Assembly (NCBI GenBank): GCA_026388545.1
Contig: JAPLJS010000125.1
Coordinates: 1 to 34,759, forward strand
Length of the DNA stretch: 34,759 nucleotides
From: Deltaproteobacteria bacterium
GTDB taxonomy: Bacteria; Desulfobacterota; Syntrophia; Syntrophales; UBA2185
Direction: 5' to 3'
The position numbers and the translations under genes were made by a program. Positions 15,608-24,798 of this stretch are shown piece by piece. The notes under the pieces were generated by a model that was given only the letters and a program-made list of their open reading frames with translations, searched no databases and was not told the DNA's origin. Each line of letters starts with the position of its first letter. The first letter of the stretch is position 1.

Positions 15608-15880
15608 ATGAACAAAGGAGATCTCATCGATGTGGTCGCTAAAACTACCTGCAGCAAAGCAGAGGCGGGAAAGGCCGTTGATGCCTTTATTGAGGCGGTC
15701 AAGAAAGCGCTGAAAAAGGGAGAGAAGGTAACTCTCGTCGGCTTCGGGACGTTCTCCGTCGCGAAAAGGTCTGCCAGAACGGGAAGAAATCCTCAGAACG
15801 GAAAACCGATCAAGATTGCAGCCAAAAAAGTCCCTAAGTTCACTGCCGGGAAGGGGTTGAAGGCGGCTGTAGCGAAATAA
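15608..15880 (+). CDS. hup: HU-family nucleoid DNA-binding protein
   Basis: The protein has 90 residues, full length for HU. The sequence begins [11 protein letters not shown] and has the GFGTF turn, the [14 protein letters not shown] arm that inserts proline into the minor groove, and the [14 protein letters not shown]-terminus. HU bends and compacts DNA and helps recombination and replication. A strong GGGAGG site sits 8 bases upstream. It is a monocistronic gene with a strong terminator downstream. IHF is less likely because the arm and C-terminus are HU-type. Confidence 0.95.
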   Translation: MNKGDLIDVVAKTTCSKAEAGKAVDAFIEAVKKALKKGEKVTLVGFGTFSVAKRSARTGRNPQNGKPIKIAAKKVPKFTAGKGLKAAVAK

Positions 15881-15909
15881 TAATATGTCAGGTAAGGCCC
15901 CTGACCCTT

Positions 15910-15951
15910 GATAACGGGGGGAAATATTCGGCGCCCCCCCGTTATCATTCT
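15910..15951 (+). terminator. Rho-independent terminator after hup
   Basis: GATAACGGGGGG (15910-15921) pairs with CCCCCCCGTTATC (15934-15946) in a 12-bp stem, followed by ATTCTT. It lies between convergent genes (hup and ppaC) and may stop both transcripts. Confidence 0.8.
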
Positions 15952-16027
15952 TAACAACCCTCGCTTCCATTCATCGTACAGTCCGTTAAAGAAAATCCAC
16001 CCGATCTCAAAAACAACTATCCTCCTC

Positions 16028-17683
16028 TCACTGATTTTTCTGAATGAGTTCCATGAGGATCGGAATGAGCTGTTTCTTCCGCGAGAGGATTCCCTTTAAA
16101 ATATAGACGTTTTCCTCCATCTTCGGGTAGCGGATCTGGCTGATGAAAACCCGGTCCCCCCTGATAAAGAGAACGCTATCAAGTTCCGTGATATCCGTCA
16201 CCATGATGGCCGTGAAGAGGTTTCCTGTTTTCGCCTGGAGGCGTTCCAGCCCTTCGAGGATCTCATCCTTGCGGTCCATGATTTCTGTGAAGGTGCTCAC
16301 CTCCACCTGGCTCACGGTGAATGAGTTCTTGCCCTCGCCGAAGTGCTTCATGTCGAGCGAGAGAATATCATCCACGGGCTTAAGGGCCACGAGCGAAGCC
16401 GCTCCCATAATGTCCTTCCCGAATGCTTCGATGGGAAGGTCGGTGATGGCCGAAAGGTACTCTGCCGTGTGGCGGTCTGTCTCCGTTGTCGTTGCCGAAT
16501 GCAGGATCAGCGTGTCCGAGAGGATGCCCGCCAGCAGGATTGACGCAATCTCGTTGCGCATGGGCACCCGGTAGTCCTGGTAAAGCGAGGCGATGATGGT
16601 CGAGGTTGACCCCACGGGCTTGTTGATGAAAATAATGGGGTAGTTCGTGTGGACGTTCCCCAGCCGGTGGTGGTCGATAATCTCCTGTATCCGGTAGTTT
16701 TCAATCCCGTCGACGGCCTGAGAGTTCTCATTGTGGTCCACCATGATGATCTCGATGTCGGGCTCGCGCATGAGATCACTCTGGGAGAGGATGCCGATGA
16801 CCTTGTTGTCGCCGTCTACAACCGGGAGAGACCGGGAAACAGACTCCATAAGTTGCGTCTTTATAGTACCGATGTAATCGCCTTCCTTGAGCGGCTTGAG
16901 TGCGGTGTCGCCCGTGTGCGCAACCGGCGACGAGTAAAGAGTGAGCCACGATGTGGTCGACGTGTCGTAGGGCGAAATCAGGATGGAAACTCCGTTCTCA
17001 TCTGCCCGCTTCTTCAACTCCCGGCTGATGGGGCGTCCGCCCGTCACGACAAGGACCCGGGACTTCCTCTCGATTACATACTCCTGCACGTCATGGCGGT
17101 TTCCCACAAGGACGATGGTGTTGGGAAGGGGCATAGCGTCGATGTGCTCCTTGAAGGTGTCGAACTCATAGGCCGCCACGACGATCTGGGCCTGGAAGAT
17201 TGTCTCTCCGTCGAAGATCGTCACGGGCTGTGCTCCAAGGGTTTTCACCATATGGGCCACGGAGGTGGGAAAGACGCCCTTTCGATTGGGGTCGATCTTT
17301 TTAAGCATGTTCTGGGCGAAGGCGTTGAAATGCAGTATGGAATGAAGCCGCCCTTCGCCGTCCACGATGGGGAGCATCTTGTAGTTTCCTTTGTTCAGGG
17401 TTTCCAGTGCATGCCACAGCGGCATGTCATGGGGAACCGTCGTGGGCAGATAGCTCATGTAGTTTCTCACCTTCGGGATGAGTTCGCTCACGAACTCCGG
17501 TGAAGGCACATTGAACCGCTCCAGGATGTACTCCGTCTGGAGATTCACCTTCCCGCACCGGGCAGCGAAGCAATTTGCATACCCCAGGGTCTGTTTCAAT
17601 TCTGCATAGGCGATTGCCGAGACGATCGAATCCGTATCGGGGTTTTTATGACCAAAAATTATGATCTTTTTTTCTCTTTCCAT
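16028..17683 (-). CDS. ppaC: Manganese-dependent inorganic pyrophosphatase with CBS and DRTGG domains
   Basis: The protein has 551 residues. The DHH core has GHKNPDTDS (11-19) and DHHRLGN (about 338-344), which bind the Mn ions. It is split by an inserted regulatory block: CBS (about 70-120), a DRTGG-like domain, and a second CBS (about 250-300). The DHHA2 part closes the protein. Family II PPases of this type hydrolyse pyrophosphate, and the CBS insert makes activity respond to adenine nucleotides. Removing PPi pulls reactions such as acyl-CoA synthesis forward, which suits the fatty-acid genes at 19546-23362. It starts at ATG 17683, after AGGTGACCT, and lies in tandem with the radical SAM gene upstream. 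Confidence 0.93.
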   Translation of the reverse strand: MEREKKIIIFGHKNPDTDSIVSAIAYAELKQTLGYANCFAARCGKVNLQTEYILERFNVPSPEFVSELIPKVRNYMSYLPTTVPHDMPLWHALETLNKGNYKMLPIVDGEGRLHSILHFNAFAQNMLKKIDPNRKGVFPTSVAHMVKTLGAQPVTIFDGETIFQAQIVVAAYEFDTFKEHIDAMPLPNTIVLVGNRHDVQEYVIERKSRVLVVTGGRPISRELKKRADENGVSILISPYDTSTTSWLTLYSSPVAHTGDTALKPLKEGDYIGTIKTQLMESVSRSLPVVDGDNKVIGILSQSDLMREPDIEIIMVDHNENSQAVDGIENYRIQEIIDHHRLGNVHTNYPIIFINKPVGSTSTIIASLYQDYRVPMRNEIASILLAGILSDTLILHSATTTETDRHTAEYLSAITDLPIEAFGKDIMGAASLVALKPVDDILSLDMKHFGEGKNSFTVSQVEVSTFTEIMDRKDEILEGLERLQAKTGNLFTAIMVTDITELDSVLFIRGDRVFISQIRYPKMEENVYILKGILSRKKQLIPILMELIQKNQ

Positions 17684-17782
17684 AGGTCACCTGTCATCCG
17701 GAGATAAAATCTTCAGGCATCATAATACTTATTTATGCTTAATAAATTCAAGTGGATCTTTTTTGAAGCTCTCACATTCAGA

Positions 17783-19057
17783 TCAACTCATCCAATGGGG
17801 TCGATCAGCCATCCAAACCCTTACGGTTTCGTGTATCCAGTCCTTGAGTTTGCTGACTATATAAAATCTTGGGAAAAGGAGATTTTCCTCCGGAAGGATC
17901 AACCCGTCGTCGACGGCGGTGTTCGCCAATGCCGTATGGGGATAGATACGGATACCAATAGTGATTTTTAATAGATCCAGGTTTAGCGAATCAGCAAAGG
18001 CAAGGCTTTGTTCAACCGACGCTCTTGTTTCACCGGGTCCCCCCAACAGCAAAAATCCCATCCGTTTGATTCCGAAGTCCTTAAGTATTTCTGATGTCTG
18101 GCGAACGGCATCAGGGGTATACTTCTTATTCATAGTGCGCAGAATTCGCTCAGAACCGCTTTCAAATCCCAGACTTACCTCCGTGCAGCCGGCTCTTGCC
18201 AACAGGTGAATAAATTCTTTATCAAACTTCCCGGGGTAAAAGATGCACCTCCAGGATATTTTCAATCCGCTTTCTATAAGGTTACGGCAAAATTCCTTGG
18301 CGTAGGGCAGAGGAATATTGAAGGTATTATCGACGAAATAAAACCTCTGGAATCCGGCATCGGCATGGCGGGCAATCTCCTCAATGACATTTTCCGGGCG
18401 TCGTTTCCTGATAGAGTAGCCTTCGATAGTCGCTGTAGAACAATAACTGCAGTTCATGGGGCAGCCGCGTCTCGTCTGAACCGGCATCCAGCGTTCCTGA
18501 TCACCGGTATAAGAAAGAGAAGAAATATGAGCATCGGGGAGAGGCAATGTATCCAGGTTTTTCACAAACTCCCGTTTTCCCTGAAGGCCGAGACCCCGCA
18601 GATAAAGGCCGGGTGTACCCGTAAGGTCGGCGCCTTGTTCGATCCTATCCAAAAGGATGGGGAATGCCATCTCTCCCTCTCCCTGTATTCCCATATCGGC
18701 TTCCAGATAATTCAAGGCGCTTTCCGGGAAGATGCTGTAACCTGCTCCGCCTAAAATGATAGGGGCGCCTGAACTGCTCCGACAATCGTTTACAACTCTT
18801 TTCACCTGCTCTAAGAGAAATATCGGGTTTTCCATATTCTGGTCATCGATGTTTCTCACAGAGATACCTATTATCTCGGGATGGAAAGCAACAATCGCGT
18901 CCCTGATGGACAACCGGTTATCTTTTTCGGTCATAAGATCTATCATTTTTACATCATGTCCTGCGTTCCGTACCGCACCTGCGACACAATGCAATCCCAT
19001 GGGTAACGGAAGAATATTGATCTGTTCAGTATTTGCGGATATGAGGAGAACTCTCAT
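17783..19057 (-). CDS. B12-binding-type radical SAM protein
   Basis: The protein has 424 residues. The N-terminal Rossmann-like cobalamin-binding region (about 1-140) includes HDVKMIDLM and PEIIGISV. The radical SAM core has RRGCPMNCSYCS at about 198-209, the CxxxCxxC 4Fe-4S motif that cleaves SAM, followed by FVDNTF and a LLGGPGET segment. It belongs to the large B12-dependent radical SAM group (methyltransferase- or cyclase-like); the substrate cannot be told. The cobalamin site lacks an obvious DxHxxG, so B12 binding is uncertain. The start ATG 19057 follows GGGAGGGTGG. ppaC lies downstream on the same strand. Confidence 0.88.
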   Translation of the reverse strand: MRVLLISANTEQINILPLPMGLHCVAGAVRNAGHDVKMIDLMTEKDNRLSIRDAIVAFHPEIIGISVRNIDDQNMENPIFLLEQVKRVVNDCRSSSGAPIILGGAGYSIFPESALNYLEADMGIQGEGEMAFPILLDRIEQGADLTGTPGLYLRGLGLQGKREFVKNLDTLPLPDAHISSLSYTGDQERWMPVQTRRGCPMNCSYCSTATIEGYSIRKRRPENVIEEIARHADAGFQRFYFVDNTFNIPLPYAKEFCRNLIESGLKISWRCIFYPGKFDKEFIHLLARAGCTEVSLGFESGSERILRTMNKKYTPDAVRQTSEILKDFGIKRMGFLLLGGPGETRASVEQSLAFADSLNLDLLKITIGIRIYPHTALANTAVDDGLILPEENLLFPRFYIVSKLKDWIHETVRVWMADRPHWMS

Positions 19058-19128
19058 TTGACCACCCTCCCACCATCATTCCATCTTTATAATAGTAACA
19101 TACATTTAATTCAACATCTCAATGTATA

Positions 19129-19259
19129 GAGACCTTTGAATTTCTCATTGAATCCTTCCTTCGTCATTCCGGGCTTGACCCGGAATCCAGTCATTTCGCA
19201 TAGTGCTGGATTCCGGCTTCCGCCGGAATGACGTGAGGAGTGTGTTTTTCAAAGGTCTC
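19129..19259. mobile_element. MITE-like palindromic element
   Basis: Twelve-base terminal inverted repeats GAGACCTTTGAA (19129-19140) and TTCAAAGGTCTC (19248-19259) are flanked by TATA on the left and GTATA on the right. Inside are nested repeats: CGTCATTCCGG (19162-19172) with CCGGAATGACG (19223-19233), and CCGGAATCCAG with CTGGATTCCGG. It has no coding capacity. The CATTCC...GGAATG unit recurs in shorter form at 33705-33724. Confidence 0.75.
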
Positions 19260-19417
19260 GTATAGTGATTTTTATTTATTAATCTCCATAATTTCATACG
19301 TGCGGTAACGGCTGTTCCTGTGCTGGAAATATTTCTATACAAAAAATCCGAAGAACTCTATGTAAAAATATGGTAAAAGCTCAGTGGGAGGTCAATTCGC
19401 AATCGTGGACAGTGCAG

Positions 19418-19443
19418 GTGCCGCCTCATTTTTGAGGCGGCAC
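19418..19443. repeat. Perfect 11-bp hairpin upstream of the acyl-CoA synthetase gene
   Basis: GTGCCGCCTCA (19418-19428) and TGAGGCGGCAC (19433-19443) are separated by four bases, about 100 bases before the gene at 19546. No T-tract follows on either strand, so it is a weak terminator candidate or an RNA or protein binding element. The remaining intergenic DNA (19260-19545) shows nothing else. Confidence 0.5.
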
Positions 19444-19545
19444 AGGAAAGGGTAAGTGTTTGATAGTTCCGGCATCGGATGGCGGCAGTACGAAGGATCG
19501 GTCAATTTAAAATAATAGAGAGCAAAAAAAAGGGGGAAAGAAAGT

Positions 19546-21204
19546 ATGGCAGATCTTTGGAAAGCTTTAACGGAAGAGGAGAAGGCAAGATACTATACCT
19601 TGAATAAAGAAAATGTCGAATTCCTGATGAATCGATACAACAGGGTTAACCGGTGGGTCATTGCGGACATGATCCGACGCAGCAGATACCATTATCCTGA
19701 CAAGAAGGCCCTGATCTTTCAGGATAAAACACTCACCTATGCCCAGCTTGAAGCTGAATGCAACCAGGTAGCCAATGCGCTGTCAGACCTCGGAGTAAAA
19801 AAGTACGATCGTGTTGCCATTCTGGCTCATAACACGATTCACCACGTCTTGACCTGGCTTGGATGCGCCAAAATAGGTGCGATCTACCTGGCGATTAATT
19901 ATCTTTTAAGGGGCAAGGATATCTCCTACTGTATAAACCACTCTGAAAGTAACGTCTTTATCGTTGAGGATACCCTCTATGATCTGGTAAAAGATGTCCT
20001 CAATGATATGCCCACCGTGAAAACCTGGATCTGGTCCAGTCAGGGTGCCGGGAAGCCTCCTGTGAGTGATCAATTTAAGGATTTTGATGCCTGGTATAAA
20101 AAATTTCCTGATGATGAACCTGATGTACTCCTTCATATAGAGGACCCGGTGCAAATGACCTATACGAGTGGCACAGAGACACTGCCAAAGGGCGTTATCA
20201 TCAGCAATCAAGCCCTGATGGCCCAGTATATGGGAGCTATTATTGACGGACAGTACGACGAAGATGACATTTCTATTAACGCCCTTCCCATATATCACTG
20301 TGCACAGCGTGATGTGTTTTTAAACCCGATTTTCTGGGTCGGCGGAACCAATGTATTGCTTGTTCCCGATATCAGTCAGATTCTCAAAAATATCGCCGAC
20401 TATAAAGCAACGCTCTTCTTTGCGCCGCCGACCGTCTGGATAGGAATGCTCAGGCATCCCGATTTTAATAAGTATGACCTCTCCAGTCTCAAAAAATGTT
20501 ACTACGGCGCATCGATAATGCCGGTGGAGGTGTTGAAAGAACTCATCGAAAGATTACCGGGGACGAAAATCTACAATTATTATGGTCAAACGGAACTTGC
20601 TCCCTATCATACAATTCTCAAGGCAAAAGATGCATTACAAAAGCTCGGCTCCGCCGGAATGGGCGGGTTGAACATGGAAACAAGACTGGAAGATGATAAT
20701 TATAAACCCGTTGATCAACAGGGTATTCCCGGGGAGATCTGCGGGAAGGGTCCCCATGCTTTGGCTATGTATTTCAAGGATCCGGAGAAAACGGAAGAGG
20801 CTATGAAGGGAGGATGGTTCCATTCCGGCGATGTCGGTGTTATGGATGAGGATAGATATATAACCGTTGCCGATCGGAAGAAAGACATGATTAAGACAGG
20901 CGGCGAAAATGTCCCGACCCGTGAAGTGGAAGAGGCCATATACCTGGATAAAAGAGTTCAGGAGGTTGCCGTCATCGGTTTACCGCATCCGAAGTGGGTT
21001 GAGGCGGTAACGGCGGTGATCGTTCCCAAAAAGGGTGAGATAATTACGGAGGAAGAGATCATGGCGCACTGCCGGAAGGAACTTGCTACATTTAAATGTC
21101 CGAAAGCCGTAATCTTTCTCGATGCCCTCCCCAAGACACCAACAGGAAAGATTCTGAAGAGGGAAATGCGCGTGATGTATAAAGAAATATTTGCAGGTAA
21201 ATAA
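19546..21204 (+). CDS. Fatty acyl-CoA synthetase (AMP-forming)
   Basis: The protein has 552 residues, full length for the ANL superfamily. It activates a carboxylic acid to acyl-CoA with ATP, releasing AMP and PPi. Motifs are YTSGTETLPKGV (about 205-216), YNYYGQTE (about 344-351), the hinge KDMIKTGGEN (about 445-454) and PTGKILK, whose Lys near 533 is catalytic. In the first motif, ETL replaces the usual TGx, a mild variation. The chain length accepted cannot be told. It is cytoplasmic. It opens a rightward run with hydroxyacyl-CoA dehydrogenase and thiolase, pointing to fatty acid degradation in a syntroph. The ribosome site is AAAGGGGGAAAG. Confidence 0.93.
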   Translation: MADLWKALTEEEKARYYTLNKENVEFLMNRYNRVNRWVIADMIRRSRYHYPDKKALIFQDKTLTYAQLEAECNQVANALSDLGVKKYDRVAILAHNTIHHVLTWLGCAKIGAIYLAINYLLRGKDISYCINHSESNVFIVEDTLYDLVKDVLNDMPTVKTWIWSSQGAGKPPVSDQFKDFDAWYKKFPDDEPDVLLHIEDPVQMTYTSGTETLPKGVIISNQALMAQYMGAIIDGQYDEDDISINALPIYHCAQRDVFLNPIFWVGGTNVLLVPDISQILKNIADYKATLFFAPPTVWIGMLRHPDFNKYDLSSLKKCYYGASIMPVEVLKELIERLPGTKIYNYYGQTELAPYHTILKAKDALQKLGSAGMGGLNMETRLEDDNYKPVDQQGIPGEICGKGPHALAMYFKDPEKTEEAMKGGWFHSGDVGVMDEDRYITVADRKKDMIKTGGENVPTREVEEAIYLDKRVQEVAVIGLPHPKWVEAVTAVIVPKKGEIITEEEIMAHCRKELATFKCPKAVIFLDALPKTPTGKILKREMRVMYKEIFAGK

Positions 21205-21281
21205 TAAATGGGACGAGGAAAAGCAGGTTTCTTCCCATAACGGGGGCAGGTCCAAATAAAAGATAAAAGAGGAGATGGATT

Positions 21282-22139
21282 ATGGATATTCAGAATGTTT
21301 GTGTCTTAGGAGCCGGTTTGATGGGGAGCGGCATTGCTCAGGTATGCGCCCAGGCAGGTTTTCAGGTAACAATGAGGGATATTGAGCAGAGGTTTATCGA
21401 CGCTGGGATGAATACGATAAAGAAGAACCTGAGCCGCGACGTGGAGAAGGGGAAAAAGACCCAGGAGGAGATGACTGCAATTCTGGGAAGGATCAAGCCG
21501 ACCCTCACTCTTAAAGAGGCAGCCGCCAATGCCGACGTTGTGGTAGAGGTAGTTATAGAAGTGATGGATGTTAAAAAGCAGGTTTACAAGGAGTTGGAAG
21601 AGATCGTGCCTGCCCACTGCCTGTTTTTTACAAATACCTCCGGTCTTTCTATCACGGAGATGGCGGCCATCACAAAACGGCCGGACCGGTTTATCGGAAC
21701 CCATTTCTTCAATCCCGTGCCGGTAATGCGCCTTCTGGAGATTATCAGGGGCTATGAGACCTCGGACGAGACCCTTGAGATTGCCAGGGAATGGGGGAAA
21801 AAGATCGGCAAGGAAGTCATTGTCGTGAAGGAAGCGCCGGCCTTTGCGGTAAACAGGATACTCTGTACCATGCTTAATGAGGCTTTTTTTACCCTTGATG
21901 AAGGTATTGCGAGCGCGGAGGATATAGACAAGGGCATGGTATTGGGCTGTAATCATCCGATTGGACCGCTCGCCCTGTCCGATCTTGTGGGGAATGAAAC
22001 GCTCCTTCGCGTAATGGAGGGCATGCACAAAGAGATGGGAGATAAATACCGTCCGGCTCCACTTTTGAAAAAACTGGTCAGGGCAGGGCGTCTTGGAAGA
22101 AAAACCGGCAAAGGAGTGTACGATTACACAAAAAAATAG
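21282..22139 (+). CDS. hbd: 3-hydroxyacyl-CoA (3-hydroxybutyryl-CoA) dehydrogenase
   Basis: The protein has 285 residues, the single-function length. The NAD-binding loop is GAGLMG (10-15). The catalytic His is H141 in [15 protein letters not shown], with NTSGLSI before it (118-124). The C-terminal domain has [14 protein letters not shown] and the ending [10 protein letters not shown]. It oxidises 3-hydroxyacyl-CoA to 3-oxoacyl-CoA with NAD (or the reverse) in beta-oxidation or butyrate-type metabolism. It is 77 bases after the synthetase and 50 before the thiolase, so probably in the same operon; an enoyl-CoA hydratase and acyl-CoA dehydrogenase are not in the window. Confidence 0.93.
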   Translation: MDIQNVCVLGAGLMGSGIAQVCAQAGFQVTMRDIEQRFIDAGMNTIKKNLSRDVEKGKKTQEEMTAILGRIKPTLTLKEAAANADVVVEVVIEVMDVKKQVYKELEEIVPAHCLFFTNTSGLSITEMAAITKRPDRFIGTHFFNPVPVMRLLEIIRGYETSDETLEIAREWGKKIGKEVIVVKEAPAFAVNRILCTMLNEAFFTLDEGIASAEDIDKGMVLGCNHPIGPLALSDLVGNETLLRVMEGMHKEMGDKYRPAPLLKKLVRAGRLGRKTGKGVYDYTKK

Positions 22140-22189
22140 CTGCCCATAACATTATAAGATAATCAAAATATTAGAGTAAGGGGAGACTT

Positions 22190-23362
22190 ATGAAGGACGT
22201 TTTTATTGTTAGCGCTGTGAGGACGCCGATCGGCAGACAGAATGGGTATCTGCGGAACTGGACAGCTCCCGAACTCCTGGGCGCTGCGCTGGATGAAGTT
22301 GTCCGCAGGATTGATCTCGATCCTGAAATTGTGGAGGATGTCATCACCGGCACCGTGTACCAGGTCGGTGAACAGGGTTTTACCCTGGCGCGCATGGGAG
22401 TGTTGGCCTCGAAGTTACCGATGACCGTCCCCGGCGTCTCGGTGAACCGTCAGTGCGGGAGCAGTCTCACCGCCATCCAAATCGCCCAAGGCATGATTGC
22501 TTCCGGGACAATGGATGTGGTGATTGCGAGCGGATGCGAATTTATGTCGAAGTACACCATGTTCTCGGATTTGAACGGCACCCTGTATACCGGCAAGCCC
22601 ATGGGAAATCCCTTCGGGGGATATTACACGAGCAAATATGGCAATCCTGATCAGATCAAAGCGGCGCAAATGATCGCGGATAAGTGGGATATTACACGCG
22701 AAGAATGCCATGAATTTGCTATTGCGAGCCATAAGAAGGCCCACACGGCAACCGTCAACGGGCATTTCAAAAATGAGATTCTGCCCATGAAGGGTGTTGA
22801 TAAAGACGGCAATGAGATCGTCCGGGATACCGATGAAACCATCAGGCCTGAGACAACCCAGGAGACGCTTTTTGCTCTTAAAGTTTTACCCAATACCCGA
22901 TGGATAACCGTAGGGATAGCGAGCACCATCACAGACGGCTCATCCGCTGTGGTTCTCATGAGCGAAGAGAAGGTAAAGGAACTCAAGCTCAATCCGATTG
23001 CCCGGATTGTCGCGAGCGCCGTCATCGGATCAGATCCCGAGATCATGCTCACGGGGCCTATTTATTCAACCCCGAAAGTTCTGAAGAAAGCGGGCCTCGT
23101 CATGGATGATATCGATATTTTTGAAATCAATGAGGCCTTCGCGCCGATACCCCTTGCCTGGGTTAAGGAGCTACAGGCAGATCAGAGCAAACTGAATGTG
23201 AACGGCGGCGCCCTCGCCCTCGGCCATCCGGTCGGCAATTCGGGTTGCCGCCTTAGTGTCACGGCGATCAATGAACTTATGCGGCGTAAGGCCAGGTACG
23301 CGCTCGTTTCGCTCTGCACGGGCGGGGGAATGGCTCCTGCAACGATTTTTGAAAGAGTCTAA
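22190..23362 (+). CDS. Thiolase (acetyl-CoA acyltransferase)
   Basis: The protein has 390 residues. The nucleophile is C89 in VNRQCGSS, the His is H346 in GHPVGNSG, and the second Cys is C376 in CTGGG. All three catalytic parts are present. The enzyme cleaves 3-oxoacyl-CoA with CoA to acetyl-CoA and a shortened acyl-CoA, or condenses two acetyl-CoA. The internal loop (about 130-160) contains unusual YTGKPMGNPFGGYYTSKYG, differing from the standard biosynthetic thiolase, so substrate preference is open. It starts at ATG 22190 after GGGGAGA. It is third in the fatty-acid run. Confidence 0.93.
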   Translation: MKDVFIVSAVRTPIGRQNGYLRNWTAPELLGAALDEVVRRIDLDPEIVEDVITGTVYQVGEQGFTLARMGVLASKLPMTVPGVSVNRQCGSSLTAIQIAQGMIASGTMDVVIASGCEFMSKYTMFSDLNGTLYTGKPMGNPFGGYYTSKYGNPDQIKAAQMIADKWDITREECHEFAIASHKKAHTATVNGHFKNEILPMKGVDKDGNEIVRDTDETIRPETTQETLFALKVLPNTRWITVGIASTITDGSSAVVLMSEEKVKELKLNPIARIVASAVIGSDPEIMLTGPIYSTPKVLKKAGLVMDDIDIFEINEAFAPIPLAWVKELQADQSKLNVNGGALALGHPVGNSGCRLSVTAINELMRRKARYALVSLCTGGGMAPATIFERV

Positions 23363-23443
23363 GAAAAGAAATCTCAAGGTAAAGATGCTTTTTTTATTTA
23401 ATACGTCTCTGTGCTTTTCTTTTTTAGTAAGAGGAAGCCCGCT

Positions 23444-24736
23444 ATGAAGCCATTGGTATCTTTAGTTCAGTATACCGGCAGTCCCGATTCTCTCAAAGAA
23501 ACAATTGAGCTTTGCAGTGGATTTGAGAAGCTGGACAAGAATGCCGGAGTCCTCATTAAACCGAATCTCGTTACATGGGATAACCAGTTTACAATAGCGC
23601 CGTTCGGCGTGTTTACAACGACTCGGCTTGTTGAGGATCTGGTCATCATGCTCAAAGATTACGGGTGTAGAGATATCTCCATTGGCGAGGGATCGGTTGA
23701 ATTTCAAAAAGGCACGGGGACCATGGATGCATATACAGGTCTTGGATATTACAAGCTGATTAAGAAATACGGGATCAAGCTTGTTGATTTTAATGTTAGC
23801 GAACCGGTTATCATGAATGTCCAGGACGGACTCACGCTCCATCTTGCAAAGGAAGCTGTGGAATCGGACTTCCTCATTAACTTTCCCGTGCTGAAAACCC
23901 ACGCCCAATCGAAGGTATCCCTCGGACTGAAAAATCTCAAGGGCTGCCTGAAAACCTCTTCAAAAAAACTCTGTCATCACACAAACCTTGGCTTGGAGTA
24001 CTGTTTTACATTCGTCGCCGATTGCGTAAAACCTGCGCTGACAATCGTGGATGGCATCTATGCCCTGGAGCGGGGCGCCCTTCATTTCGGAAACGCCTTC
24101 AGAAAAGAGGTTATCATTGCGTCCCGCGATATCCTTGCCGCCGACATGCTTGCGGCAAAAACCATAGGCTTCGACCCGCAGGACATTCTTCACTTCGTTG
24201 AGTATGGCAAACGGCATAACAAATCCTTGAACCTGGATGATTATGAACTTGTGGGTGAGGCGCTTGCAGATCATGTCAAACCTCTCAAGTGGGACTGGGG
24301 ATGGACCAAAGACAACACCGGTCCCTCTGTCTTTGAAAAATTCGGTGTGACCGGCATCGCTGTCCCCAAATACGATGAAACCCTCTGCTCCGGATGTTCC
24401 CCGTTTGCCAACATGGTAAATATCCTTGTTTTATCAGCATTTAAGGGCCAGCCTCTTCCCAGCGTCGAGATCCTCAACGGCAAGAAAATGCAGGCGCGGC
24501 CGGGGTATGATAAAACCGTTCTCCTCGGTAATTGCATCATCAAGGCAAATAAGGAAAATATAAATATCCGGAAGTCGATAAAGGTGACGGGGTGCCCGCC
24601 AAACTCAGAGGATGTGATTGCGGCATTGAGGGATGCAGCACTTGATATTAATGAAACCGTATACTGGGATTATCTCAGACAGCAGGGTGAAAAATACGAT
24701 AATCAGGACGGGTATTCCTGGGATTTCTATAAATAA
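23444..24736 (+). CDS. DUF362-domain protein
   Basis: The protein has 430 residues from ATG 23444, which follows AAGAGGAAG; an earlier in-frame start (23411) lacks a ribosome site. It matches the DUF362 pattern: VLIKPNLVTWD, a GEGS segment, FLINFPVLKTHAQSKVSLGLKNLKGC and a VDGIYALERG segment. Cysteines in LCSGCSPF and TGCPPNSED could bind metal, but there is no classic ferredoxin CxxCxxCxxxCP. The function of DUF362 is not settled; relatives are often beside redox and Fe-S proteins. It is 82 bases after the thiolase on the same strand and may belong to the transcript. Confidence 0.85.
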   Translation: MKPLVSLVQYTGSPDSLKETIELCSGFEKLDKNAGVLIKPNLVTWDNQFTIAPFGVFTTTRLVEDLVIMLKDYGCRDISIGEGSVEFQKGTGTMDAYTGLGYYKLIKKYGIKLVDFNVSEPVIMNVQDGLTLHLAKEAVESDFLINFPVLKTHAQSKVSLGLKNLKGCLKTSSKKLCHHTNLGLEYCFTFVADCVKPALTIVDGIYALERGALHFGNAFRKEVIIASRDILAADMLAAKTIGFDPQDILHFVEYGKRHNKSLNLDDYELVGEALADHVKPLKWDWGWTKDNTGPSVFEKFGVTGIAVPKYDETLCSGCSPFANMVNILVLSAFKGQPLPSVEILNGKKMQARPGYDKTVLLGNCIIKANKENINIRKSIKVTGCPPNSEDVIAALRDAALDINETVYWDYLRQQGEKYDNQDGYSWDFYK

Positions 24737-24798
24737 TCTGTTATCAAGAAACGAATCCCCAACCGTCATATTTTGATGCTTAGATTAAGGTGATCATT

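Noticed and set aside
16649-17503. Plus-strand frame of 284 codons opposite ppaC
   Set aside because: Antisense to a complete, well-recognised pyrophosphatase; no domain and no ribosome site.
19418-19443. Rho-independent terminator
   Set aside because: Strong stem but no T-run on either strand; listed only as a hairpin.
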